A stretch of 64,000 bases of DNA from Pseudomonas paralactis (GCF_001439735.1 NZ_JYLN01000001.1:682001-746000), one strand, 5' to 3'; counted from the stretch's first letter, positions 17,601-27,063 are shown. A program made the numbers and translations. Notes: generated by a model from the letters alone, not told the origin.

Positions 17601-18608
17601 CGGCGACAGCCGCGCGTACAGCGGCAAAATCTCGGTGTGCTTGAGCTGGGCCTTGCGCAGCATGTCGGCGGCATCGCGGATCTCGCGCTCGCCGGGCAGA
17701 AACACCAGCACATCGCCGGGGCTGCGTCGCTCGCTGCGTTCATGGGCGGCGATTTCGTCGAGGGTGGCGAGGATCGCCTGGTCGACGGTCAGGTCGTCCT
17801 CGACGCGGTTGCCCTCTTCGTCCTGTTCCAGGGTGAGTGGGCGATACCAGGTGTCCACCGGGAAGGTACGGCCCGACACCTCGACAATCGGCGCATCGTC
17901 AAAATGTTTGGAAAAGCGCTCCAGGTCGATGGTCGCCGAGGTGATGATGACTTTCAGGTCGGGGCGCCGCGGCAACAGGGTCTTGAGGTAGCCGAGCAGA
18001 AAGTCGATGTTCAGGCTGCGTTCGTGGGCTTCGTCGACGATGATCGTGTCGTAGCGTTCCAGGTAACGGTCGTTCTGGGTTTCGGCCAGCAGGATGCCGT
18101 CGGTCATCAGCTTGATCAGGGTGTTGGAGTCACTCTGGTCTTCGAAGCGCACTTGGTAACCGACCAGCGCACCCAATGGCGTGGCCAGCTCTTCAGCGAC
18201 ACGGCTGGCGACACTGCGCGCTGCGATCCGACGTGGCTGGGTGTGGCCGATCAGACCGTACTGGCCGCGACCGATTTCCAGGCAGATTTTCGGCAACTGG
18301 GTGGTCTTGCCCGAACCGGTCTCACCGGCAATGATCAGCACCTGGTGCTTGAGCAGCGCGTCCTTGATCTCATCGCGCTTGGCGGCAATCGGCAGGCTGT
18401 CGTCGTAGCGGATCACCGGCAGGCTGGCGCGCCGCGCCGTGACCTGGGCACAGGATGCCTGCATCCGCGCCACCCACTGCGCCAGCTTGTCCTCATCGGG
18501 CTTCTTGCGCAGCTCAAGCAACTGCCGGCGCAAGCGGTGGCGGTCGGCGAGCATGGCGTGATCGAGGGTTTTGAGCAGTTGGTCGATGGTGGGTGCTTGG
18601 TCAGTCAT
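14697..18608 (-). CDS. hrpA: ATP-dependent RNA helicase HrpA
   Basis: At 1303 residues this matches the large DEAH-box helicase HrpA. Motif I GETGSGKTTQLPK is near residue 95, motif II DEAHERSLN near 190, and motif VI QRKGRCGRVEPG near 405. The HA2/OB region and the long HrpA-specific C-terminal domain (about 600 residues) follow. HrpA acts on RNA and resolves stalled ribosomes in enteric bacteria. The ATG at 18608 begins MTDQAPTIDQLL. It is followed by a REPIN, with aceK 70 bp upstream on the same strand. Confidence 0.95.
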   Translation of the reverse strand: MTDQAPTIDQLLKTLDHAMLADRHRLRRQLLELRKKPDEDKLAQWVARMQASCAQVTARRASLPVIRYDDSLPIAAKRDEIKDALLKHQVLIIAGETGSGKTTQLPKICLEIGRGQYGLIGHTQPRRIAARSVASRVAEELATPLGALVGYQVRFEDQSDSNTLIKLMTDGILLAETQNDRYLERYDTIIVDEAHERSLNIDFLLGYLKTLLPRRPDLKVIITSATIDLERFSKHFDDAPIVEVSGRTFPVDTWYRPLTLEQDEEGNRVEDDLTVDQAILATLDEIAAHERSERRSPGDVLVFLPGEREIRDAADMLRKAQLKHTEILPLYARLSPAEQQRIFQSHPGRRVVLATNVAETSLTVPGIRYVIDSGTARISRYSYRAKVQRLPIEAISQASANQRKGRCGRVEPGICVRLYSEEDFIGRPEFTDPEILRTNLAAVILQMLHLRLGEITDFPFIEPPDGKAISDGFNLLQELSAVDRNSQLTPLGRQLARLPVDPRMGRMLLEAAKLGSLQEVLIVASAMSIQDPRERPPERQQAADQAHAQWKDPDSDFAGLVNLWRGFEEQRQELTASPLRNWCRKNFLNYLRLREWRDSHRQLSLICRDMQLTVNKEPADFPKLHKAVLSGLLSQIGQKTEDGDYLGARQRRFWIHPSSGIGKKRPQWLMTAELVETTKLYARMVAKIDADWIEPLAGHLIKKNHFEPHWEKKRGQVVAFEQITLFGLIVVGRRPVHYGPIDPVVSRELFIREGLVRGEIQSRAKCLTANQKLLEQLDELEAKARRRDILADEETLYAFYDARLPAEIHQTATFDSWYKVNSQKDPQLLIMREEDVLAREASEVTAAHYPDTLHLGDLALALSYHFEPNHPRDGVTLRVPAPLLPALPAERLEWLVPGLIEAKCIALVRNLPKALRKNFVPVPDFVKAALQRIEFGQGSLPQALGRELLRMTGARVSDEAWAEAAQQVESHLKMNLEVVDGQGKFLGEGRDLAELTARFAEASQAALAVPQTAKSQQPVEAKVFAAVAEKTQQNIAGLSMTVYPALVEENGTVKEGRFSTAAEAEFQHRRALQRLLMQQLAEPAKFLRGKLPGLTELGLMYRELGRIDALVEDILLASLDTCVLEGEASLPRDGAGLAALAERKRGSWTEHAERLARLTLEVLKLWHGLQKRFKGKIDLAQAVALNDIKQQLSNLVYPGFVRETPAQWFKELPRFLKAIELRLEKLPSQVQKDRVWSGELSGLWAQYQNRLNKHTQEGKRDPQLELYRWWLEEYRVSLFAQQLGTKVPISDKRLSKQWSQVEP

Positions 18609-18678
18609 CAGGTGCGTTTGGGTCGTCTATTTATGCAGGGGGCGGATTGTCGCAGAAAACCCTGGACGTGCGCGCGCC

Positions 18679-20394
18679 TCATTCGTTATCGCGGTCCTTG
18701 CGCCGGTATGGGAACACATCAATGACCTTGCCGGCGCGAATCGCATCCTGCAGGCCCTTCCAGTAGTCAGCGTTGTACAACTCGCCATGCAGTTCATCGA
18801 ACAACCTGCGTTGCCCCGCGTCGGCAAACAGGAACGGAGGGAACTCTTCGGGGAACACATCCAGCGGGCCGATGGAGTACCAGGGCTCGGAGGCCATTTC
18901 ATCCTCGGGGGTACGCGGCGCAGGAATATGGCGGAAGTTGGCTTCGGTGAGAAAGCAGATTTCATCATAGTCGTAGAACACCACGCGGCCGTGGCGGGTG
19001 ACACCGAAGTTTTTCAGTAGCATGTCGCCAGGGAAGATATTCGCCGCCGCCAGTTGCTTGATCGCCAGGCCGTAATCCTCCAATGCTTCGCGCACCTGAG
19101 CGGGGTTGGCGTTGTCGAGGTAGAGGTTGAGCGGGGTCATCCGCCGTTCGGTCCAGCAGTGGCGGATCAGCACGCTGTCGCCTTCCACTTCAACCGTGCC
19201 GGCAGCGACTTCCAGCAGTTCGGCCAGGCACTCGGGCTCGAACTTGCTCAAGGGGAAACGGAAATCGGCGAACTCCTGGGTATCGGCCATGCGCCCTACC
19301 CGGTCGACACTTTTAACCAGCCGGTACTTCTCGATCACCGTGGCGCGGTTGACGTTTTTCGACGGTGAAAAACGGTCCTTGATGATCTTGAACACGGTGT
19401 TGAACCCCGGCAGCGTGAACACGCTCATGACCATACCGCGCACACCGGGGGCCATGATGAACTGATCGTCAGTGGTGGCCAGGTGATTGATCAGTGCGCG
19501 GTAGAACTCGGATTTGCCGTGTTTGTAAAAACCGATGGAGGTGTACAGCTCGGCAATGTGCTTGCCCGGCAGGATGCGTTTGAGAAAACCGATGAATTCG
19601 GCGGGCACCGGCACGTCGACCATGAAATAGGAACGGGTGAACGAGAAGATAATCGACACGTCGGCTTCGTCGGTGATCAACGCATCGATCTGGATGCCGC
19701 GCCCTTCGCGGTGCAGCAGTGGAATTACCAGTGGCCATTGTTCGTCGCGGGTGTAGATACGCCCCACCAGGTAGGCGCCTTTGTTGCGGTAGAGCACCGA
19801 GGAAAACAGCTCGACCTTGAGGTCCGGGTCCTTGCATACCCAATCCGGCAGGTTTTCCCGCAGTTGGGCTTCGAGGCGGCTCAGGTCGGCAGGAAGGTCG
19901 GCGTAGGGCTCGCTGAAGCTGTAGTCAGAGAAAATCTGCGCCAGCATGTCTGATATTTTACCGGCCGGCGTGTAAACCCGGGTTTGCGCCGCCCGCGCCC
20001 GGCGCAGGCTCGGCCGGGTGGTGTGGATGAACATGCAGCCGTCGCTGATCAGGTCATGACTGAACAGGCCGCAGAAGATCGAGTTGTACCAGGTCTCGGA
20101 CAACTCATCGTCAAAGCGCAGGTCGATCAGGCCGATATAGGCGCTTTTCACCAGCGGCCACAGCTCGATGTCCTGCAACGCGCCGGCGTCGAAACCGGCG
20201 CGCAGGCGGGCAGTGACCTCGGCGACTTTCTCTTCATACAGGTTGATGCGCGCCGCCGACGCCGCCTGCCCCTGCTGCCACTGGGCCTTCTCGAACCGTT
20301 CGCGGGCACCATCGGTAATCTGGCGAAAATGCTCACGGTAATCGTCGAAACCGTCGAGGATCATCCGGGCGATAGCGAGGGCGGGCTGCGACAT
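18679..20394 (-). CDS. aceK: Isocitrate dehydrogenase kinase/phosphatase
   Basis: The 571-residue protein matches AceK over its full length. The regulatory N-terminal half is followed by a kinase-like domain with the ATP-binding loop [16 protein letters not shown] (near residues 318-333), the lysine segment FKIIKDRF and the metal-binding [12 protein letters not shown] motif (near 462). It phosphorylates and dephosphorylates isocitrate dehydrogenase, switching carbon between the TCA cycle and the glyoxylate shunt. Unlike in E. coli it is not linked to aceBA here. It is divergent from the transporter gene at 20548. Confidence 0.95.
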   Translation of the reverse strand: MSQPALAIARMILDGFDDYREHFRQITDGARERFEKAQWQQGQAASAARINLYEEKVAEVTARLRAGFDAGALQDIELWPLVKSAYIGLIDLRFDDELSETWYNSIFCGLFSHDLISDGCMFIHTTRPSLRRARAAQTRVYTPAGKISDMLAQIFSDYSFSEPYADLPADLSRLEAQLRENLPDWVCKDPDLKVELFSSVLYRNKGAYLVGRIYTRDEQWPLVIPLLHREGRGIQIDALITDEADVSIIFSFTRSYFMVDVPVPAEFIGFLKRILPGKHIAELYTSIGFYKHGKSEFYRALINHLATTDDQFIMAPGVRGMVMSVFTLPGFNTVFKIIKDRFSPSKNVNRATVIEKYRLVKSVDRVGRMADTQEFADFRFPLSKFEPECLAELLEVAAGTVEVEGDSVLIRHCWTERRMTPLNLYLDNANPAQVREALEDYGLAIKQLAAANIFPGDMLLKNFGVTRHGRVVFYDYDEICFLTEANFRHIPAPRTPEDEMASEPWYSIGPLDVFPEEFPPFLFADAGQRRLFDELHGELYNADYWKGLQDAIRAGKVIDVFPYRRKDRDNE

Positions 20395-20547
20395 GCGGGA
20401 AACCTCGAACGGGTAGCGGGAAGCTCAGAGCTTAGACAGTGAACGCCGGCAGGAGAAGTGGGATTTTTCAGGGGCGGCTGTAGTTAGCGATTGTGTCGGC
20501 CTGAGCGCTGGGCAACACTCCCCGCCTGATTGGCGTAGGAGTTTTCC

Positions 20548-21429
20548 GTGAGACCTGTTGACACCCTCTACTTGCTGGGACTGGCTGCCATCTGGGGCGC
20601 GAGTTTCCTGTTTATGCGCATCATCGCGCCGGAAATCGGCACGGTGCCGACCGCATTTTTCCGCGTGTCGATTGCCGCTGCCGGTTTGCTGGTGATCCTG
20701 GCAATGATGCGTGTGAGCTGGGATTTCCAGGGTAAGTTCAAGACCGTTTTGCTGTTGGGCGTGATCAACTCCGGGGTTCCGGCAACCATGTATTCGGTGG
20801 CGGCGCAGGTATTGCCGGCGGGTTATTCGGCGATTTTCAACGCCACCACACCGCTGATGGGTGTGTTGATTGGCGGGGTGTTTTTCAGCGAGCGTCTGAC
20901 GCCGTCGAAAATAGCGGGGGTGGCCTTGGGGCTGCTTGGGGTTGCCGTGCTCACCCGCGCGGGGCCGGTGGCATTTGATCTGGAACTGTTAATGGGCGCA
21001 CTGGCGTGCCTGCTGGCGACCACCTGCTATGGCTTCGCCGGTTTCCTGGCGCGACGCTGGCTGGATCAGCGCGGCGGGTTGGACAGTCGCCTGTCGGCCT
21101 TGGGCAGTATGCTGGGTGCAACCTTGTTTTTGCTGCCGTTCTTCGCCTTCAGCGCCCTCACCCAGCCGCCGGCGAGTTGGGGCGGCTGGCAGGTGTGGGT
21201 GTCGCTGCTGGGATTGGGGCTGGTATGTACGGCGTTCGCCTACATTCTGTACTTCCGCCTGCTGTCATCCATCGGCCCGGTCAAGTCAATGACCGTGACC
21301 TTTATGATTCCGCCGTTCGGCGTGCTGTGGGGCGCATTGCTGCTGGATGAGCCGCTGTCCATGGCTCATCTGTATGGCGGTGTGCTGATTGCCGGGGCCT
21401 TGTGGTTGGTGCTGCGCCGGTCCAAATAA
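20548..21429 (+). CDS. DMT (EamA) family transporter
   Basis: The 293-residue inner-membrane protein has ten predicted helices in two EamA repeats. The N-terminal LYLLGLAAIWGASFLFMRI segment is typical of the RhaT/YdcZ-like exporters. The start is GTG at 20548, with GGAG seven bases upstream. The substrate is unknown. It is convergent with another DMT gene at 21541, with a REPIN between. The two proteins differ considerably, so a recent tandem duplication is unlikely. Confidence 0.88.
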   Translation: MRPVDTLYLLGLAAIWGASFLFMRIIAPEIGTVPTAFFRVSIAAAGLLVILAMMRVSWDFQGKFKTVLLLGVINSGVPATMYSVAAQVLPAGYSAIFNATTPLMGVLIGGVFFSERLTPSKIAGVALGLLGVAVLTRAGPVAFDLELLMGALACLLATTCYGFAGFLARRWLDQRGGLDSRLSALGSMLGATLFLLPFFAFSALTQPPASWGGWQVWVSLLGLGLVCTAFAYILYFRLLSSIGPVKSMTVTFMIPPFGVLWGALLLDEPLSMAHLYGGVLIAGALWLVLRRSK

Positions 21430-21430
21430 C

Positions 21431-21530
21431 TGTAGGAGCGAGCTTGCTCGCGAAAAACCGGAGAGCGCCCTGTTCATTCAGGATGCCCTCGTTATCGTTG
21501 ACGTTCTTCGCGAGCAAGCTCGCTCCTACA
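21431..21530. repeat. REPIN copy 4
   Basis: TGTAGGAGCG arms, with a spacer that includes TTATCGTTGACGTTC. It lies between two convergent DMT transporter genes, starting one base after the stop codon of the left gene. Confidence 0.92.
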
Positions 21531-21540
21531 GGGGTGGTTT

Positions 21541-22401
21541 TTAGTTCTTACGGAACACGAAGACCAAACCGACGATGATCAACGCCATTCCCAGCACGCT
21601 CAACAGCGCCAGGCGGTTGCCGAAGATCAGGTAGTCCATCACCGCCGTCACCGCCGGCACCAGATAGAACAAACTGGTGACATTCACCAGGTTGCCCCGT
21701 GCAATCAGCCGATACAGCAACAGCGTCGCCAGCACCGACACCACCAAACCCATCCACAGCACCGGCAGGTAAAAGCCTGCACTGTGCTCGAAGTGGAACG
21801 GCTGGAACGGCACAAGCACCCCGCACAGCAACAGCCCGGCCAGGTATTGCAACGGCAATGTGCCCAAGGGGTTGTCGGTGATGCGCTTTTGCATGATCGA
21901 GCCAAACGTCATGCTCGCCAGCGCCAGCAGCCCGAACAGCATCCCCGCCAGGGACATGCCCGCCAGCCCGATGCGCTGGTACACCACCATGATCAACCCG
22001 GCCAAGCCTAACCCCAGGCCGAACAGCCGGCGCCAGGAGCGCTGGCGCTCCATCAGCACCACGGTGAGGATCGGCTGCACGCCCATGATGGTCGCCATCA
22101 CCCCGGGGGTGACTTTGAGGTCCAGGGCCAACAGATAGAAAATCTGATAAGCCCCCAACAACACCAGGCCCGTCGCCGCCGCATACAGCAGGGGCTTGCC
22201 GGCGCGTGGCAGCTTCAACTTGAGGATCGGCACCAGCACCACCAACCCCATCAGAGCGATGGCAAACCGGATCAGCAGAAAAGCAAAGGGCGACGCATGG
22301 GCCAGGCCCAGCTTGGAGAAGATCGCCCCGCTGCTCCACAGCAAGACAAACAAGCTCGTCGAGGCCGCCGCGGCCACGGATTGTTTCGAAAGAACAGACA
22401 T
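21541..22401 (-). CDS. DMT (EamA) family transporter
   Basis: The 286-residue protein has ten hydrophobic segments and two EamA domains (LLWSSGAIFSKLGLAHASPFA in the first helix pair, LFYLVPAVTAVMDYLIFGN in the second). It is an inner-membrane exporter or importer of unknown substrate. The ATG at 22401 has AGGTGG seven bases upstream. A 14-bp palindrome at 22446-22459 lies within its upstream region and may be an operator. Confidence 0.88.
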   Translation of the reverse strand: MSVLSKQSVAAAASTSLFVLLWSSGAIFSKLGLAHASPFAFLLIRFAIALMGLVVLVPILKLKLPRAGKPLLYAAATGLVLLGAYQIFYLLALDLKVTPGVMATIMGVQPILTVVLMERQRSWRRLFGLGLGLAGLIMVVYQRIGLAGMSLAGMLFGLLALASMTFGSIMQKRITDNPLGTLPLQYLAGLLLCGVLVPFQPFHFEHSAGFYLPVLWMGLVVSVLATLLLYRLIARGNLVNVTSLFYLVPAVTAVMDYLIFGNRLALLSVLGMALIIVGLVFVFRKN

Positions 22402-22445
22402 GAGTTACCACCTGTTATCAGGCAAAAAAGCCGACTCAGTAAAAA

Positions 22446-22459
22446 ACTGAAATTTCAGT
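22446..22459. promoter_or_regulatory. 14-bp palindrome upstream of a DMT transporter
   Basis: ACTGAAATTTCAGT is perfectly symmetrical with no loop, so it is better read as a protein-binding site than a hairpin. It is 45 bp ahead of the minus-strand start at 22401. The rest of the gap 22402-22823 shows no convincing gene; only an AAGGA ribosome-binding site for the next gene is recognisable at its right end. Confidence 0.4.
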
Positions 22460-22823
22460 AGGTTTTTTCAGGCAGGCACGGGGCAACAGCGAATCGCTGA
22501 TCAGCCCGAAATGCCAACACCCGGCGGTGATACGACTGCGTACACCGGCGTGCTACTGACAGGTGGGGGGTAGTGACTGATCTGCGCAGGCTGCTTGCCA
22601 CGGCACGGCACGACCACAGCGTTGACCGCTGAATCGACTACCGCTATACGCTGGGAAGCTGGCATGTGCTGATCTTTTTGAAGGGATAAAGAGGCGACGA
22701 CTATAACCAGCCGCAAACATACTTTGCAATCCTTTCCCCCTTGCCTTGTAGGTGGAGGCGTTTTCATGCCCTAGAACCTGGCCACTCGCTATAATGCCGC
22801 CCGGATTTTTCGAAGGATTTCAC

Positions 22824-23615
22824 ATGACTGCTTTGCCCTGGCTGTACCTCACCCTACTTTCCATTGGCTATGTCGTGGCTTTGATCTACGGCCAACTGGG
22901 CGTACTGGCGGCGGTCTCCATCGCACTGCTGCTGGTGGCCGGGTACGCCGTGCGCCAGCAACGCAACCCCTGGGCACGCTACCTGGGCCATGGTTTGTTT
23001 ATCGTGCTGGCTCTGGGGCTGGCGATGCACTGGTTGCCGGGTTTCTATAACGGCCGCGGCATTGCGCCCCAGCGTTTTACTCCGGACTCAGTGCCATTCT
23101 CGATGTACCTGAACCAGGACAAGCCCCTGATAGGCTTCTGGCTGTTGCTGGCCTGCCCGTGGATTGTGGCGCGACGCTCATTGCGCCTGTCGATCTGCGT
23201 CACCGCCCTGGCCCTGACCCTGGCCGCTATCGCCGTATTGGGTGGTGCCGCACTGATGGGAATGATCAGCTGGGCGCCGAAATGGCCGGACCAGGCATGG
23301 CTGTGGGTACTCAATAACCTGCTGCTGGTGACGCTGGTGGAAGAAGCGCTGTTTCGTGGCTATGTTCAGGGCGGCCTGAGCCAACGCTTCAAACACTTGC
23401 CCTACGGCGAGAACCTTGCGCTGCTGCTGGCCTCGCTGTTATTCGGCCTGATGCATTTCGGTGCGGGTTGGCAATGGGTGATGCTGGCCAGTATTGCCGG
23501 GGTCGGTTACGGCCTGGCGTATCGCTTTGGCGGGCTCGGCGCAGCGATTGCCACGCATTTTGGCTTGAATCTGCTGCACTTCGGCTTGTTCACCTACCCA
23601 ATGCTGGCCAGCTAA
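22824..23615 (+). CDS. CPBP family intramembrane metalloprotease
   Basis: The 263-residue protein has eight or so membrane helices. It carries the three conserved motifs of the CAAX protease/bacteriocin-processing (ABI) family: EEALFRGYVQ (EExxxR, near residue 173), the FGLMHF motif (FxxxH, near 212) and HFGLNLLHF (HxxxN, near 248). The substrate is unknown; relatives serve in prenyl protein processing, bacteriocin self-immunity or regulation. The ATG at 22824, seven bases after GAAGGA, was preferred over an in-frame upstream start that would add 24 hydrophilic residues. Confidence 0.88.
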   Translation: MTALPWLYLTLLSIGYVVALIYGQLGVLAAVSIALLLVAGYAVRQQRNPWARYLGHGLFIVLALGLAMHWLPGFYNGRGIAPQRFTPDSVPFSMYLNQDKPLIGFWLLLACPWIVARRSLRLSICVTALALTLAAIAVLGGAALMGMISWAPKWPDQAWLWVLNNLLLVTLVEEALFRGYVQGGLSQRFKHLPYGENLALLLASLLFGLMHFGAGWQWVMLASIAGVGYGLAYRFGGLGAAIATHFGLNLLHFGLFTYPMLAS

Positions 23616-23625
23616 GCCTTTCTTC

Positions 23626-23725
23626 TGTAGGAGCGAGCTTGCTCGCGAAGCACTTCAACGCTAACGCAGGCATCCTGAATGAACGCGTTGCCCTTGGGTG
23701 CTTCGCGAGCAAGCTCGCTCCTACA
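23626..23725. repeat. REPIN copy 5
   Basis: TGTAGGAGCG arms, with the spacer in the opposite orientation to copies 3 and 4 (it contains AACGCTAACGC and TCCTGAATGAACGCG). It lies ten bases after the CPBP protease stop. Confidence 0.92.
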
Positions 23726-23819
23726 GGGGTAACGTCTGTCCCAGGATTGTTGCAAAAATAAGTTAAATAAATGCCCCACATGGCCGATACCCCCTGAAAG
23801 CCTTGCGGATTGAACAATC

Positions 23820-25385
23820 ATGCGTAATAACCAACCCGTTACCCAGCGCGAACGTACCTTCCCCGCTCAGCAACGGTTGATCTCCACCACAGATGCCAAG
23901 GGCGTCATTACCTACTGCAACGACGCGTTTGTCGAAATCAGTGGGTTCACCCGCGACGAACTGATCCGTGCTCCGCACAACCTGGTGCGTCACCCGGACG
24001 TGCCCTCGGCGGTGTTCGCGCACATGTGGTCCACGCTCAAACAAGGCTTGCCATGGATGGGCATTGTCAAGAATCGCTGCAAGACCGGTGACCACTACTG
24101 GGTTAACGCCTATGTGACACCGGTGTTCGACGGCAACCAGGTGATCGGCTACGAATCGGTGCGCATCAAGCCCACCGCCGAGCAGATCCGCCGGGCCGAG
24201 GCGCTTTATCAACGCATCAACCAGGGCAAGTCGGCCATTCCCCAGCGCGACAAATGGCTGCCGGTGCTGCAGGACTGGCTGCCGTTTATCCTGGTCAGCC
24301 AACTGAGTTTCATGATCGGCGCCACCCTCACCTCCCAGTGGGGTTTTGCCCTGGCTGCGGCGTTGTCGGTCCCGTTGGGCCTGCTGGGCCTGAGCTGGCA
24401 GCAACGCGGCCTCAAGCGCCTGCTGCGCCTGGCCGAGCAGACCACCTCCGACCCGCTGATTGCGCAAATGTACACCGACAGCCGTGGCGCACAAGCGCGC
24501 CTGGAAATGTCGATCCTCAGCCAGGAAGCGCGTCTGAAGACCTGCCTGACCCGCTTGCAGGACACTGCCGAGCACCTCAACGATCAGGCGGCACAGTCCA
24601 ACACCCTGGCGCACAGCAGCTCCAGCGGCCTGGAACGTCAGCGTGTGGAAACCGAACAGGTGGCCACCGCCGTCAACCAGATGGCTGCAACCACCCAGGA
24701 AGTCGCCAGCCATGTGCAGCGCACCGCCGACGCCACCCAGGAAGCCAACCGCCTGACCGGTCGCGGCCGCGATATCGCCGGGGAAACCCGCGAGGCGATT
24801 CAGCGGCTGTCGGTTGCGGTAGGCGAGACCGGTGTGACGGTTACTCAACTGGCCAAGGACAGCGATGAAATTGGCGGCGTCGTCGATGTGATCAAAGGCA
24901 TCGCCGACCAGACCAACTTGCTGGCGCTCAACGCTGCTATCGAAGCCGCGCGTGCCGGTGAGATGGGTCGTGGTTTTGCGGTGGTCGCCGATGAAGTGCG
25001 CCAACTGGCGCAGCGTACGGCCGAATCCACCGGGCAGATCCATGCCCTGATCGCCAAGCTGCAACACACGGCGGCTGCGGCCGTGCAAACCATGGACGCC
25101 GGGCATCGCCAGGCTGAAGAGGGTGTAGCGCGTGTGATGGAAGCGGATCAGGCATTGGTGGGCATCAGTGAGGCGGTGGCCAACATCACCGACATGACTA
25201 CCCAGATTGCCGCCGCCACCGAAGAGCAAAGCGCCGTGGCCGAGGAGATCAGCCGTAACATCAGCACCATCGCGTTGTTGGCAGACCAGACTTCAGAGCA
25301 GGCGATGAACTCGGCGCAGTTGAGTGAAGAGCTGACGCATACGGCGAATACTCAGTACTCGCTGGTGGAGCGTTTTAACCGGTAG
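23820..25385 (+). CDS. Methyl-accepting chemotaxis protein with PAS domain (Aer-like)
   Basis: The 521-residue receptor has an N-terminal cytoplasmic PAS domain (residues about 20-120, with [21 protein letters not shown] and [12 protein letters not shown]). One or two membrane segments at about 150-195 follow, then a long coiled-coil signalling domain. The conserved hairpin tip [19 protein letters not shown] is near 363-381. The arrangement is that of Aer, the redox/energy-taxis receptor that binds FAD in its PAS domain; cofactor binding here is inferred. It is 95 bp after a REPIN. Its 3' side holds a hairpin at 25393-25422. Confidence 0.9.
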   Translation: MRNNQPVTQRERTFPAQQRLISTTDAKGVITYCNDAFVEISGFTRDELIRAPHNLVRHPDVPSAVFAHMWSTLKQGLPWMGIVKNRCKTGDHYWVNAYVTPVFDGNQVIGYESVRIKPTAEQIRRAEALYQRINQGKSAIPQRDKWLPVLQDWLPFILVSQLSFMIGATLTSQWGFALAAALSVPLGLLGLSWQQRGLKRLLRLAEQTTSDPLIAQMYTDSRGAQARLEMSILSQEARLKTCLTRLQDTAEHLNDQAAQSNTLAHSSSSGLERQRVETEQVATAVNQMAATTQEVASHVQRTADATQEANRLTGRGRDIAGETREAIQRLSVAVGETGVTVTQLAKDSDEIGGVVDVIKGIADQTNLLALNAAIEAARAGEMGRGFAVVADEVRQLAQRTAESTGQIHALIAKLQHTAAAAVQTMDAGHRQAEEGVARVMEADQALVGISEAVANITDMTTQIAAATEEQSAVAEEISRNISTIALLADQTSEQAMNSAQLSEELTHTANTQYSLVERFNR

Positions 25386-25392
25386 AACTTCA

Positions 25393-25422
25393 GGGGCTCA
25401 CTTTCTCCAACAAGTGAGTCCC
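25393..25422 (+). terminator. Hairpin after the chemoreceptor gene
   Basis: GGGGCTCACTT (25393-25403) pairs with AAGTGAGTCCC (25412-25422), with one G-T wobble and an 8-base loop. There is no T-run after it, so termination would be weak or factor-aided. It marks the boundary to the AT-rich island. Confidence 0.5.
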
Positions 25423-25548
25423 TTGCAGATGGCTATCACTCATCATCTTTTTATCACCAAGCATTCTATAAAACTGTCAATTCTCACAGTTAACCTTTGA
25501 ACGCCTCCCTCCTTATAGTGTGAACCTGTCAAACAGGAGCACATCGCC

Positions 25549-26406
25549 ATGTCCCGACCTGCCGATTCAAATAGCGCCCTGCATCCCTTCCCAAAAACCA
25601 TGGGACGTGTGCAGTGGGCTGAAAAATCATCGAACAACGAAAGAACATTGGAAGGCTGGGCCCTCCCACTGCACCTATCCGAATACAATAATCAGTATTG
25701 GGTCAAGTTAACGCTCCAGTCCCCTGACACTCAACAATCACTGTTACTGAAAATACCTTGCGACTCCATAAGCACATCACCGAACAAATCACTCAAGCAA
25801 ACCCCGAAAGCCTTCGCCCACGTGTACATTCAAGGTGCAAACAATAACGCACCTGAAACGGAAGAACGTATTAAACCTGTCGGCGACATTGAAGTAACCG
25901 TTGACGAAAGCACAGGGAACACAACGCTGAATTTCGAAGGTTCTTTCACTGACACAGCGTCGGAATTATGCGAAATAAAATGCCGCTGTGAGTGGCCTGG
26001 AACTACCCTTAACTCACAACGTTCGGTCTTTAAGTGGACAGAAGGACAAACTCAATACAAAACGGAGGGCTGGTTGGCCTACTCCAATTCAAGTAAGGCA
26101 TGGTATCTGACCGGCGAGGAGGGAGAATGGGGTACGCCTCAATACCGGGAGTGGGCTATTTATATTTACTGCGACGATGAAAATGAACAGATCATCGATG
26201 AAACATTTAAAAACGGTGATGAGAAATCGAATTTTTACTATGCTCCCTTCGGCGGTGGCACCTATGAAGACGAATACAATGTAACGCTTACACTGACTCA
26301 GCAGCCGTTGCGCTGCGAAGCCACCTTTAAAAATAAAATCCGCGACCGTGTAGAGATGACTAACGGCACGTTTCAGCCTATAAAAGACCCTACCCCCCCA
26401 TCGTAA
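25549..26406 (+). CDS. Unrecognised protein with two copies of a beta-rich repeat domain
   Basis: The 285-residue protein matches no family I recognise. It has no signal peptide or membrane segment. The two halves look homologous: VQWAEKSS...TLEGW at residues 21-37 corresponds to FKWTEGQ...KTEGW at 161-175. NFEGSF at 128-133 in the first copy corresponds to CEATF at 256-260 in the second. The base composition is clearly AT-richer than the neighbours. An AGGAG lies ten bases before the ATG. The next gene encodes a single copy of the same domain. Acquisition by transfer is likely; the function is unknown. Confidence 0.75.
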   Translation: MSRPADSNSALHPFPKTMGRVQWAEKSSNNERTLEGWALPLHLSEYNNQYWVKLTLQSPDTQQSLLLKIPCDSISTSPNKSLKQTPKAFAHVYIQGANNNAPETEERIKPVGDIEVTVDESTGNTTLNFEGSFTDTASELCEIKCRCEWPGTTLNSQRSVFKWTEGQTQYKTEGWLAYSNSSKAWYLTGEEGEWGTPQYREWAIYIYCDDENEQIIDETFKNGDEKSNFYYAPFGGGTYEDEYNVTLTLTQQPLRCEATFKNKIRDRVEMTNGTFQPIKDPTPPS

Positions 26407-26529
26407 TAAGGCTCGACAACAGAGGCTTAAAACAAAATAAGTTTCACGTCTCAGGCGAGCGCGACACACTCAAGCTGGCATTTCTGAAAAAATCAGATAG
26501 CGCAAACCCCACGGGTAAAAGGTCTCACC

Positions 26530-26982
26530 ATGAACCAAGAAATTATTTTCATCCCCGACTGCTATCTCTCTCAATCAGCAAACAACCATTTTGAATGGAC
26601 ATTTAAAAACTCTCAAACATCAATCACTGCAGAAAGAACAATTTTTGGTCATCGTACACAGACAAATACCTGGATATTTTCAGGGGCCATTGGAGATAAA
26701 CCTGAAAAGAATTTTTCTTCGTATTATTTTCATATTCCCTACCTAGGAGAAGCGCCGATAGACAATACGTATATACTTGACGGAATTTTACATTATGCTC
26801 TTTACATCTCTGGCCCTGGCGACATGCCTGGCACTACAGCAATTCCCGCCAAACACGCAACGCTGACAATAAAGCTCAACCCTGTTGAAGGCACGGCCAA
26901 TGGCAACTTCGAGGCGTCCTTCGACAGTGAGTATGCTCAATACGACGCGACAGGACACTTCACGCTCATTAGGGACCGCTAG
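26530..26982 (+). CDS. Unrecognised single-domain protein related to its upstream neighbour
   Basis: The 150-residue protein is rich in aromatic and polar residues, with predicted beta structure and no signal peptide. It shares landmarks with each half of the protein at 25549: FEWTF near residue 21, LYISG at 91-95 (VYIQG in the neighbour), NFEASF at 126-131 (NFEGSF) and TGHFTLIRD at the C-terminus (NGTFQPIKD). It is AT-rich like its neighbour and lies 123 bp downstream on the same strand, so the two probably form a unit. No function can be given. Confidence 0.72.
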   Translation: MNQEIIFIPDCYLSQSANNHFEWTFKNSQTSITAERTIFGHRTQTNTWIFSGAIGDKPEKNFSSYYFHIPYLGEAPIDNTYILDGILHYALYISGPGDMPGTTAIPAKHATLTIKLNPVEGTANGNFEASFDSEYAQYDATGHFTLIRDR

Positions 26983-27033
26983 TGTTAAACCTCACGAAAA
27001 CACTAGCCGAAATATCCCAACATAGAGACCTGC

Positions 27034-27063
27034 AAAGCGTCAGGCGAGAAAACCTGACGCTTT
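27034..27063. terminator. Bidirectional terminator-like hairpin
   Basis: AAAGCGTCAGG (27034-27044) and CCTGACGCTTT (27053-27063) are perfect reverse complements around CGAGAAAA. It contains the stop and last codons of the minus-strand hydrolase and lies after the plus-strand AT-rich gene. The T-tracts are only three bases. Confidence 0.6.

Noticed and set aside
14685-18725. Open frame of over 1300 codons on the plus strand opposite hrpA
   Set aside because: It is the antisense shadow of hrpA caused by high GC at third positions; the translation is low-complexity and has no recognisable domain, whereas the minus strand encodes full HrpA.
22501-22767. Minus-strand open frame of 88 codons in the gap before the protease gene
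   Set aside because: It lacks a ribosome-binding site, has unlikely composition and overlaps probable promoter sequence.
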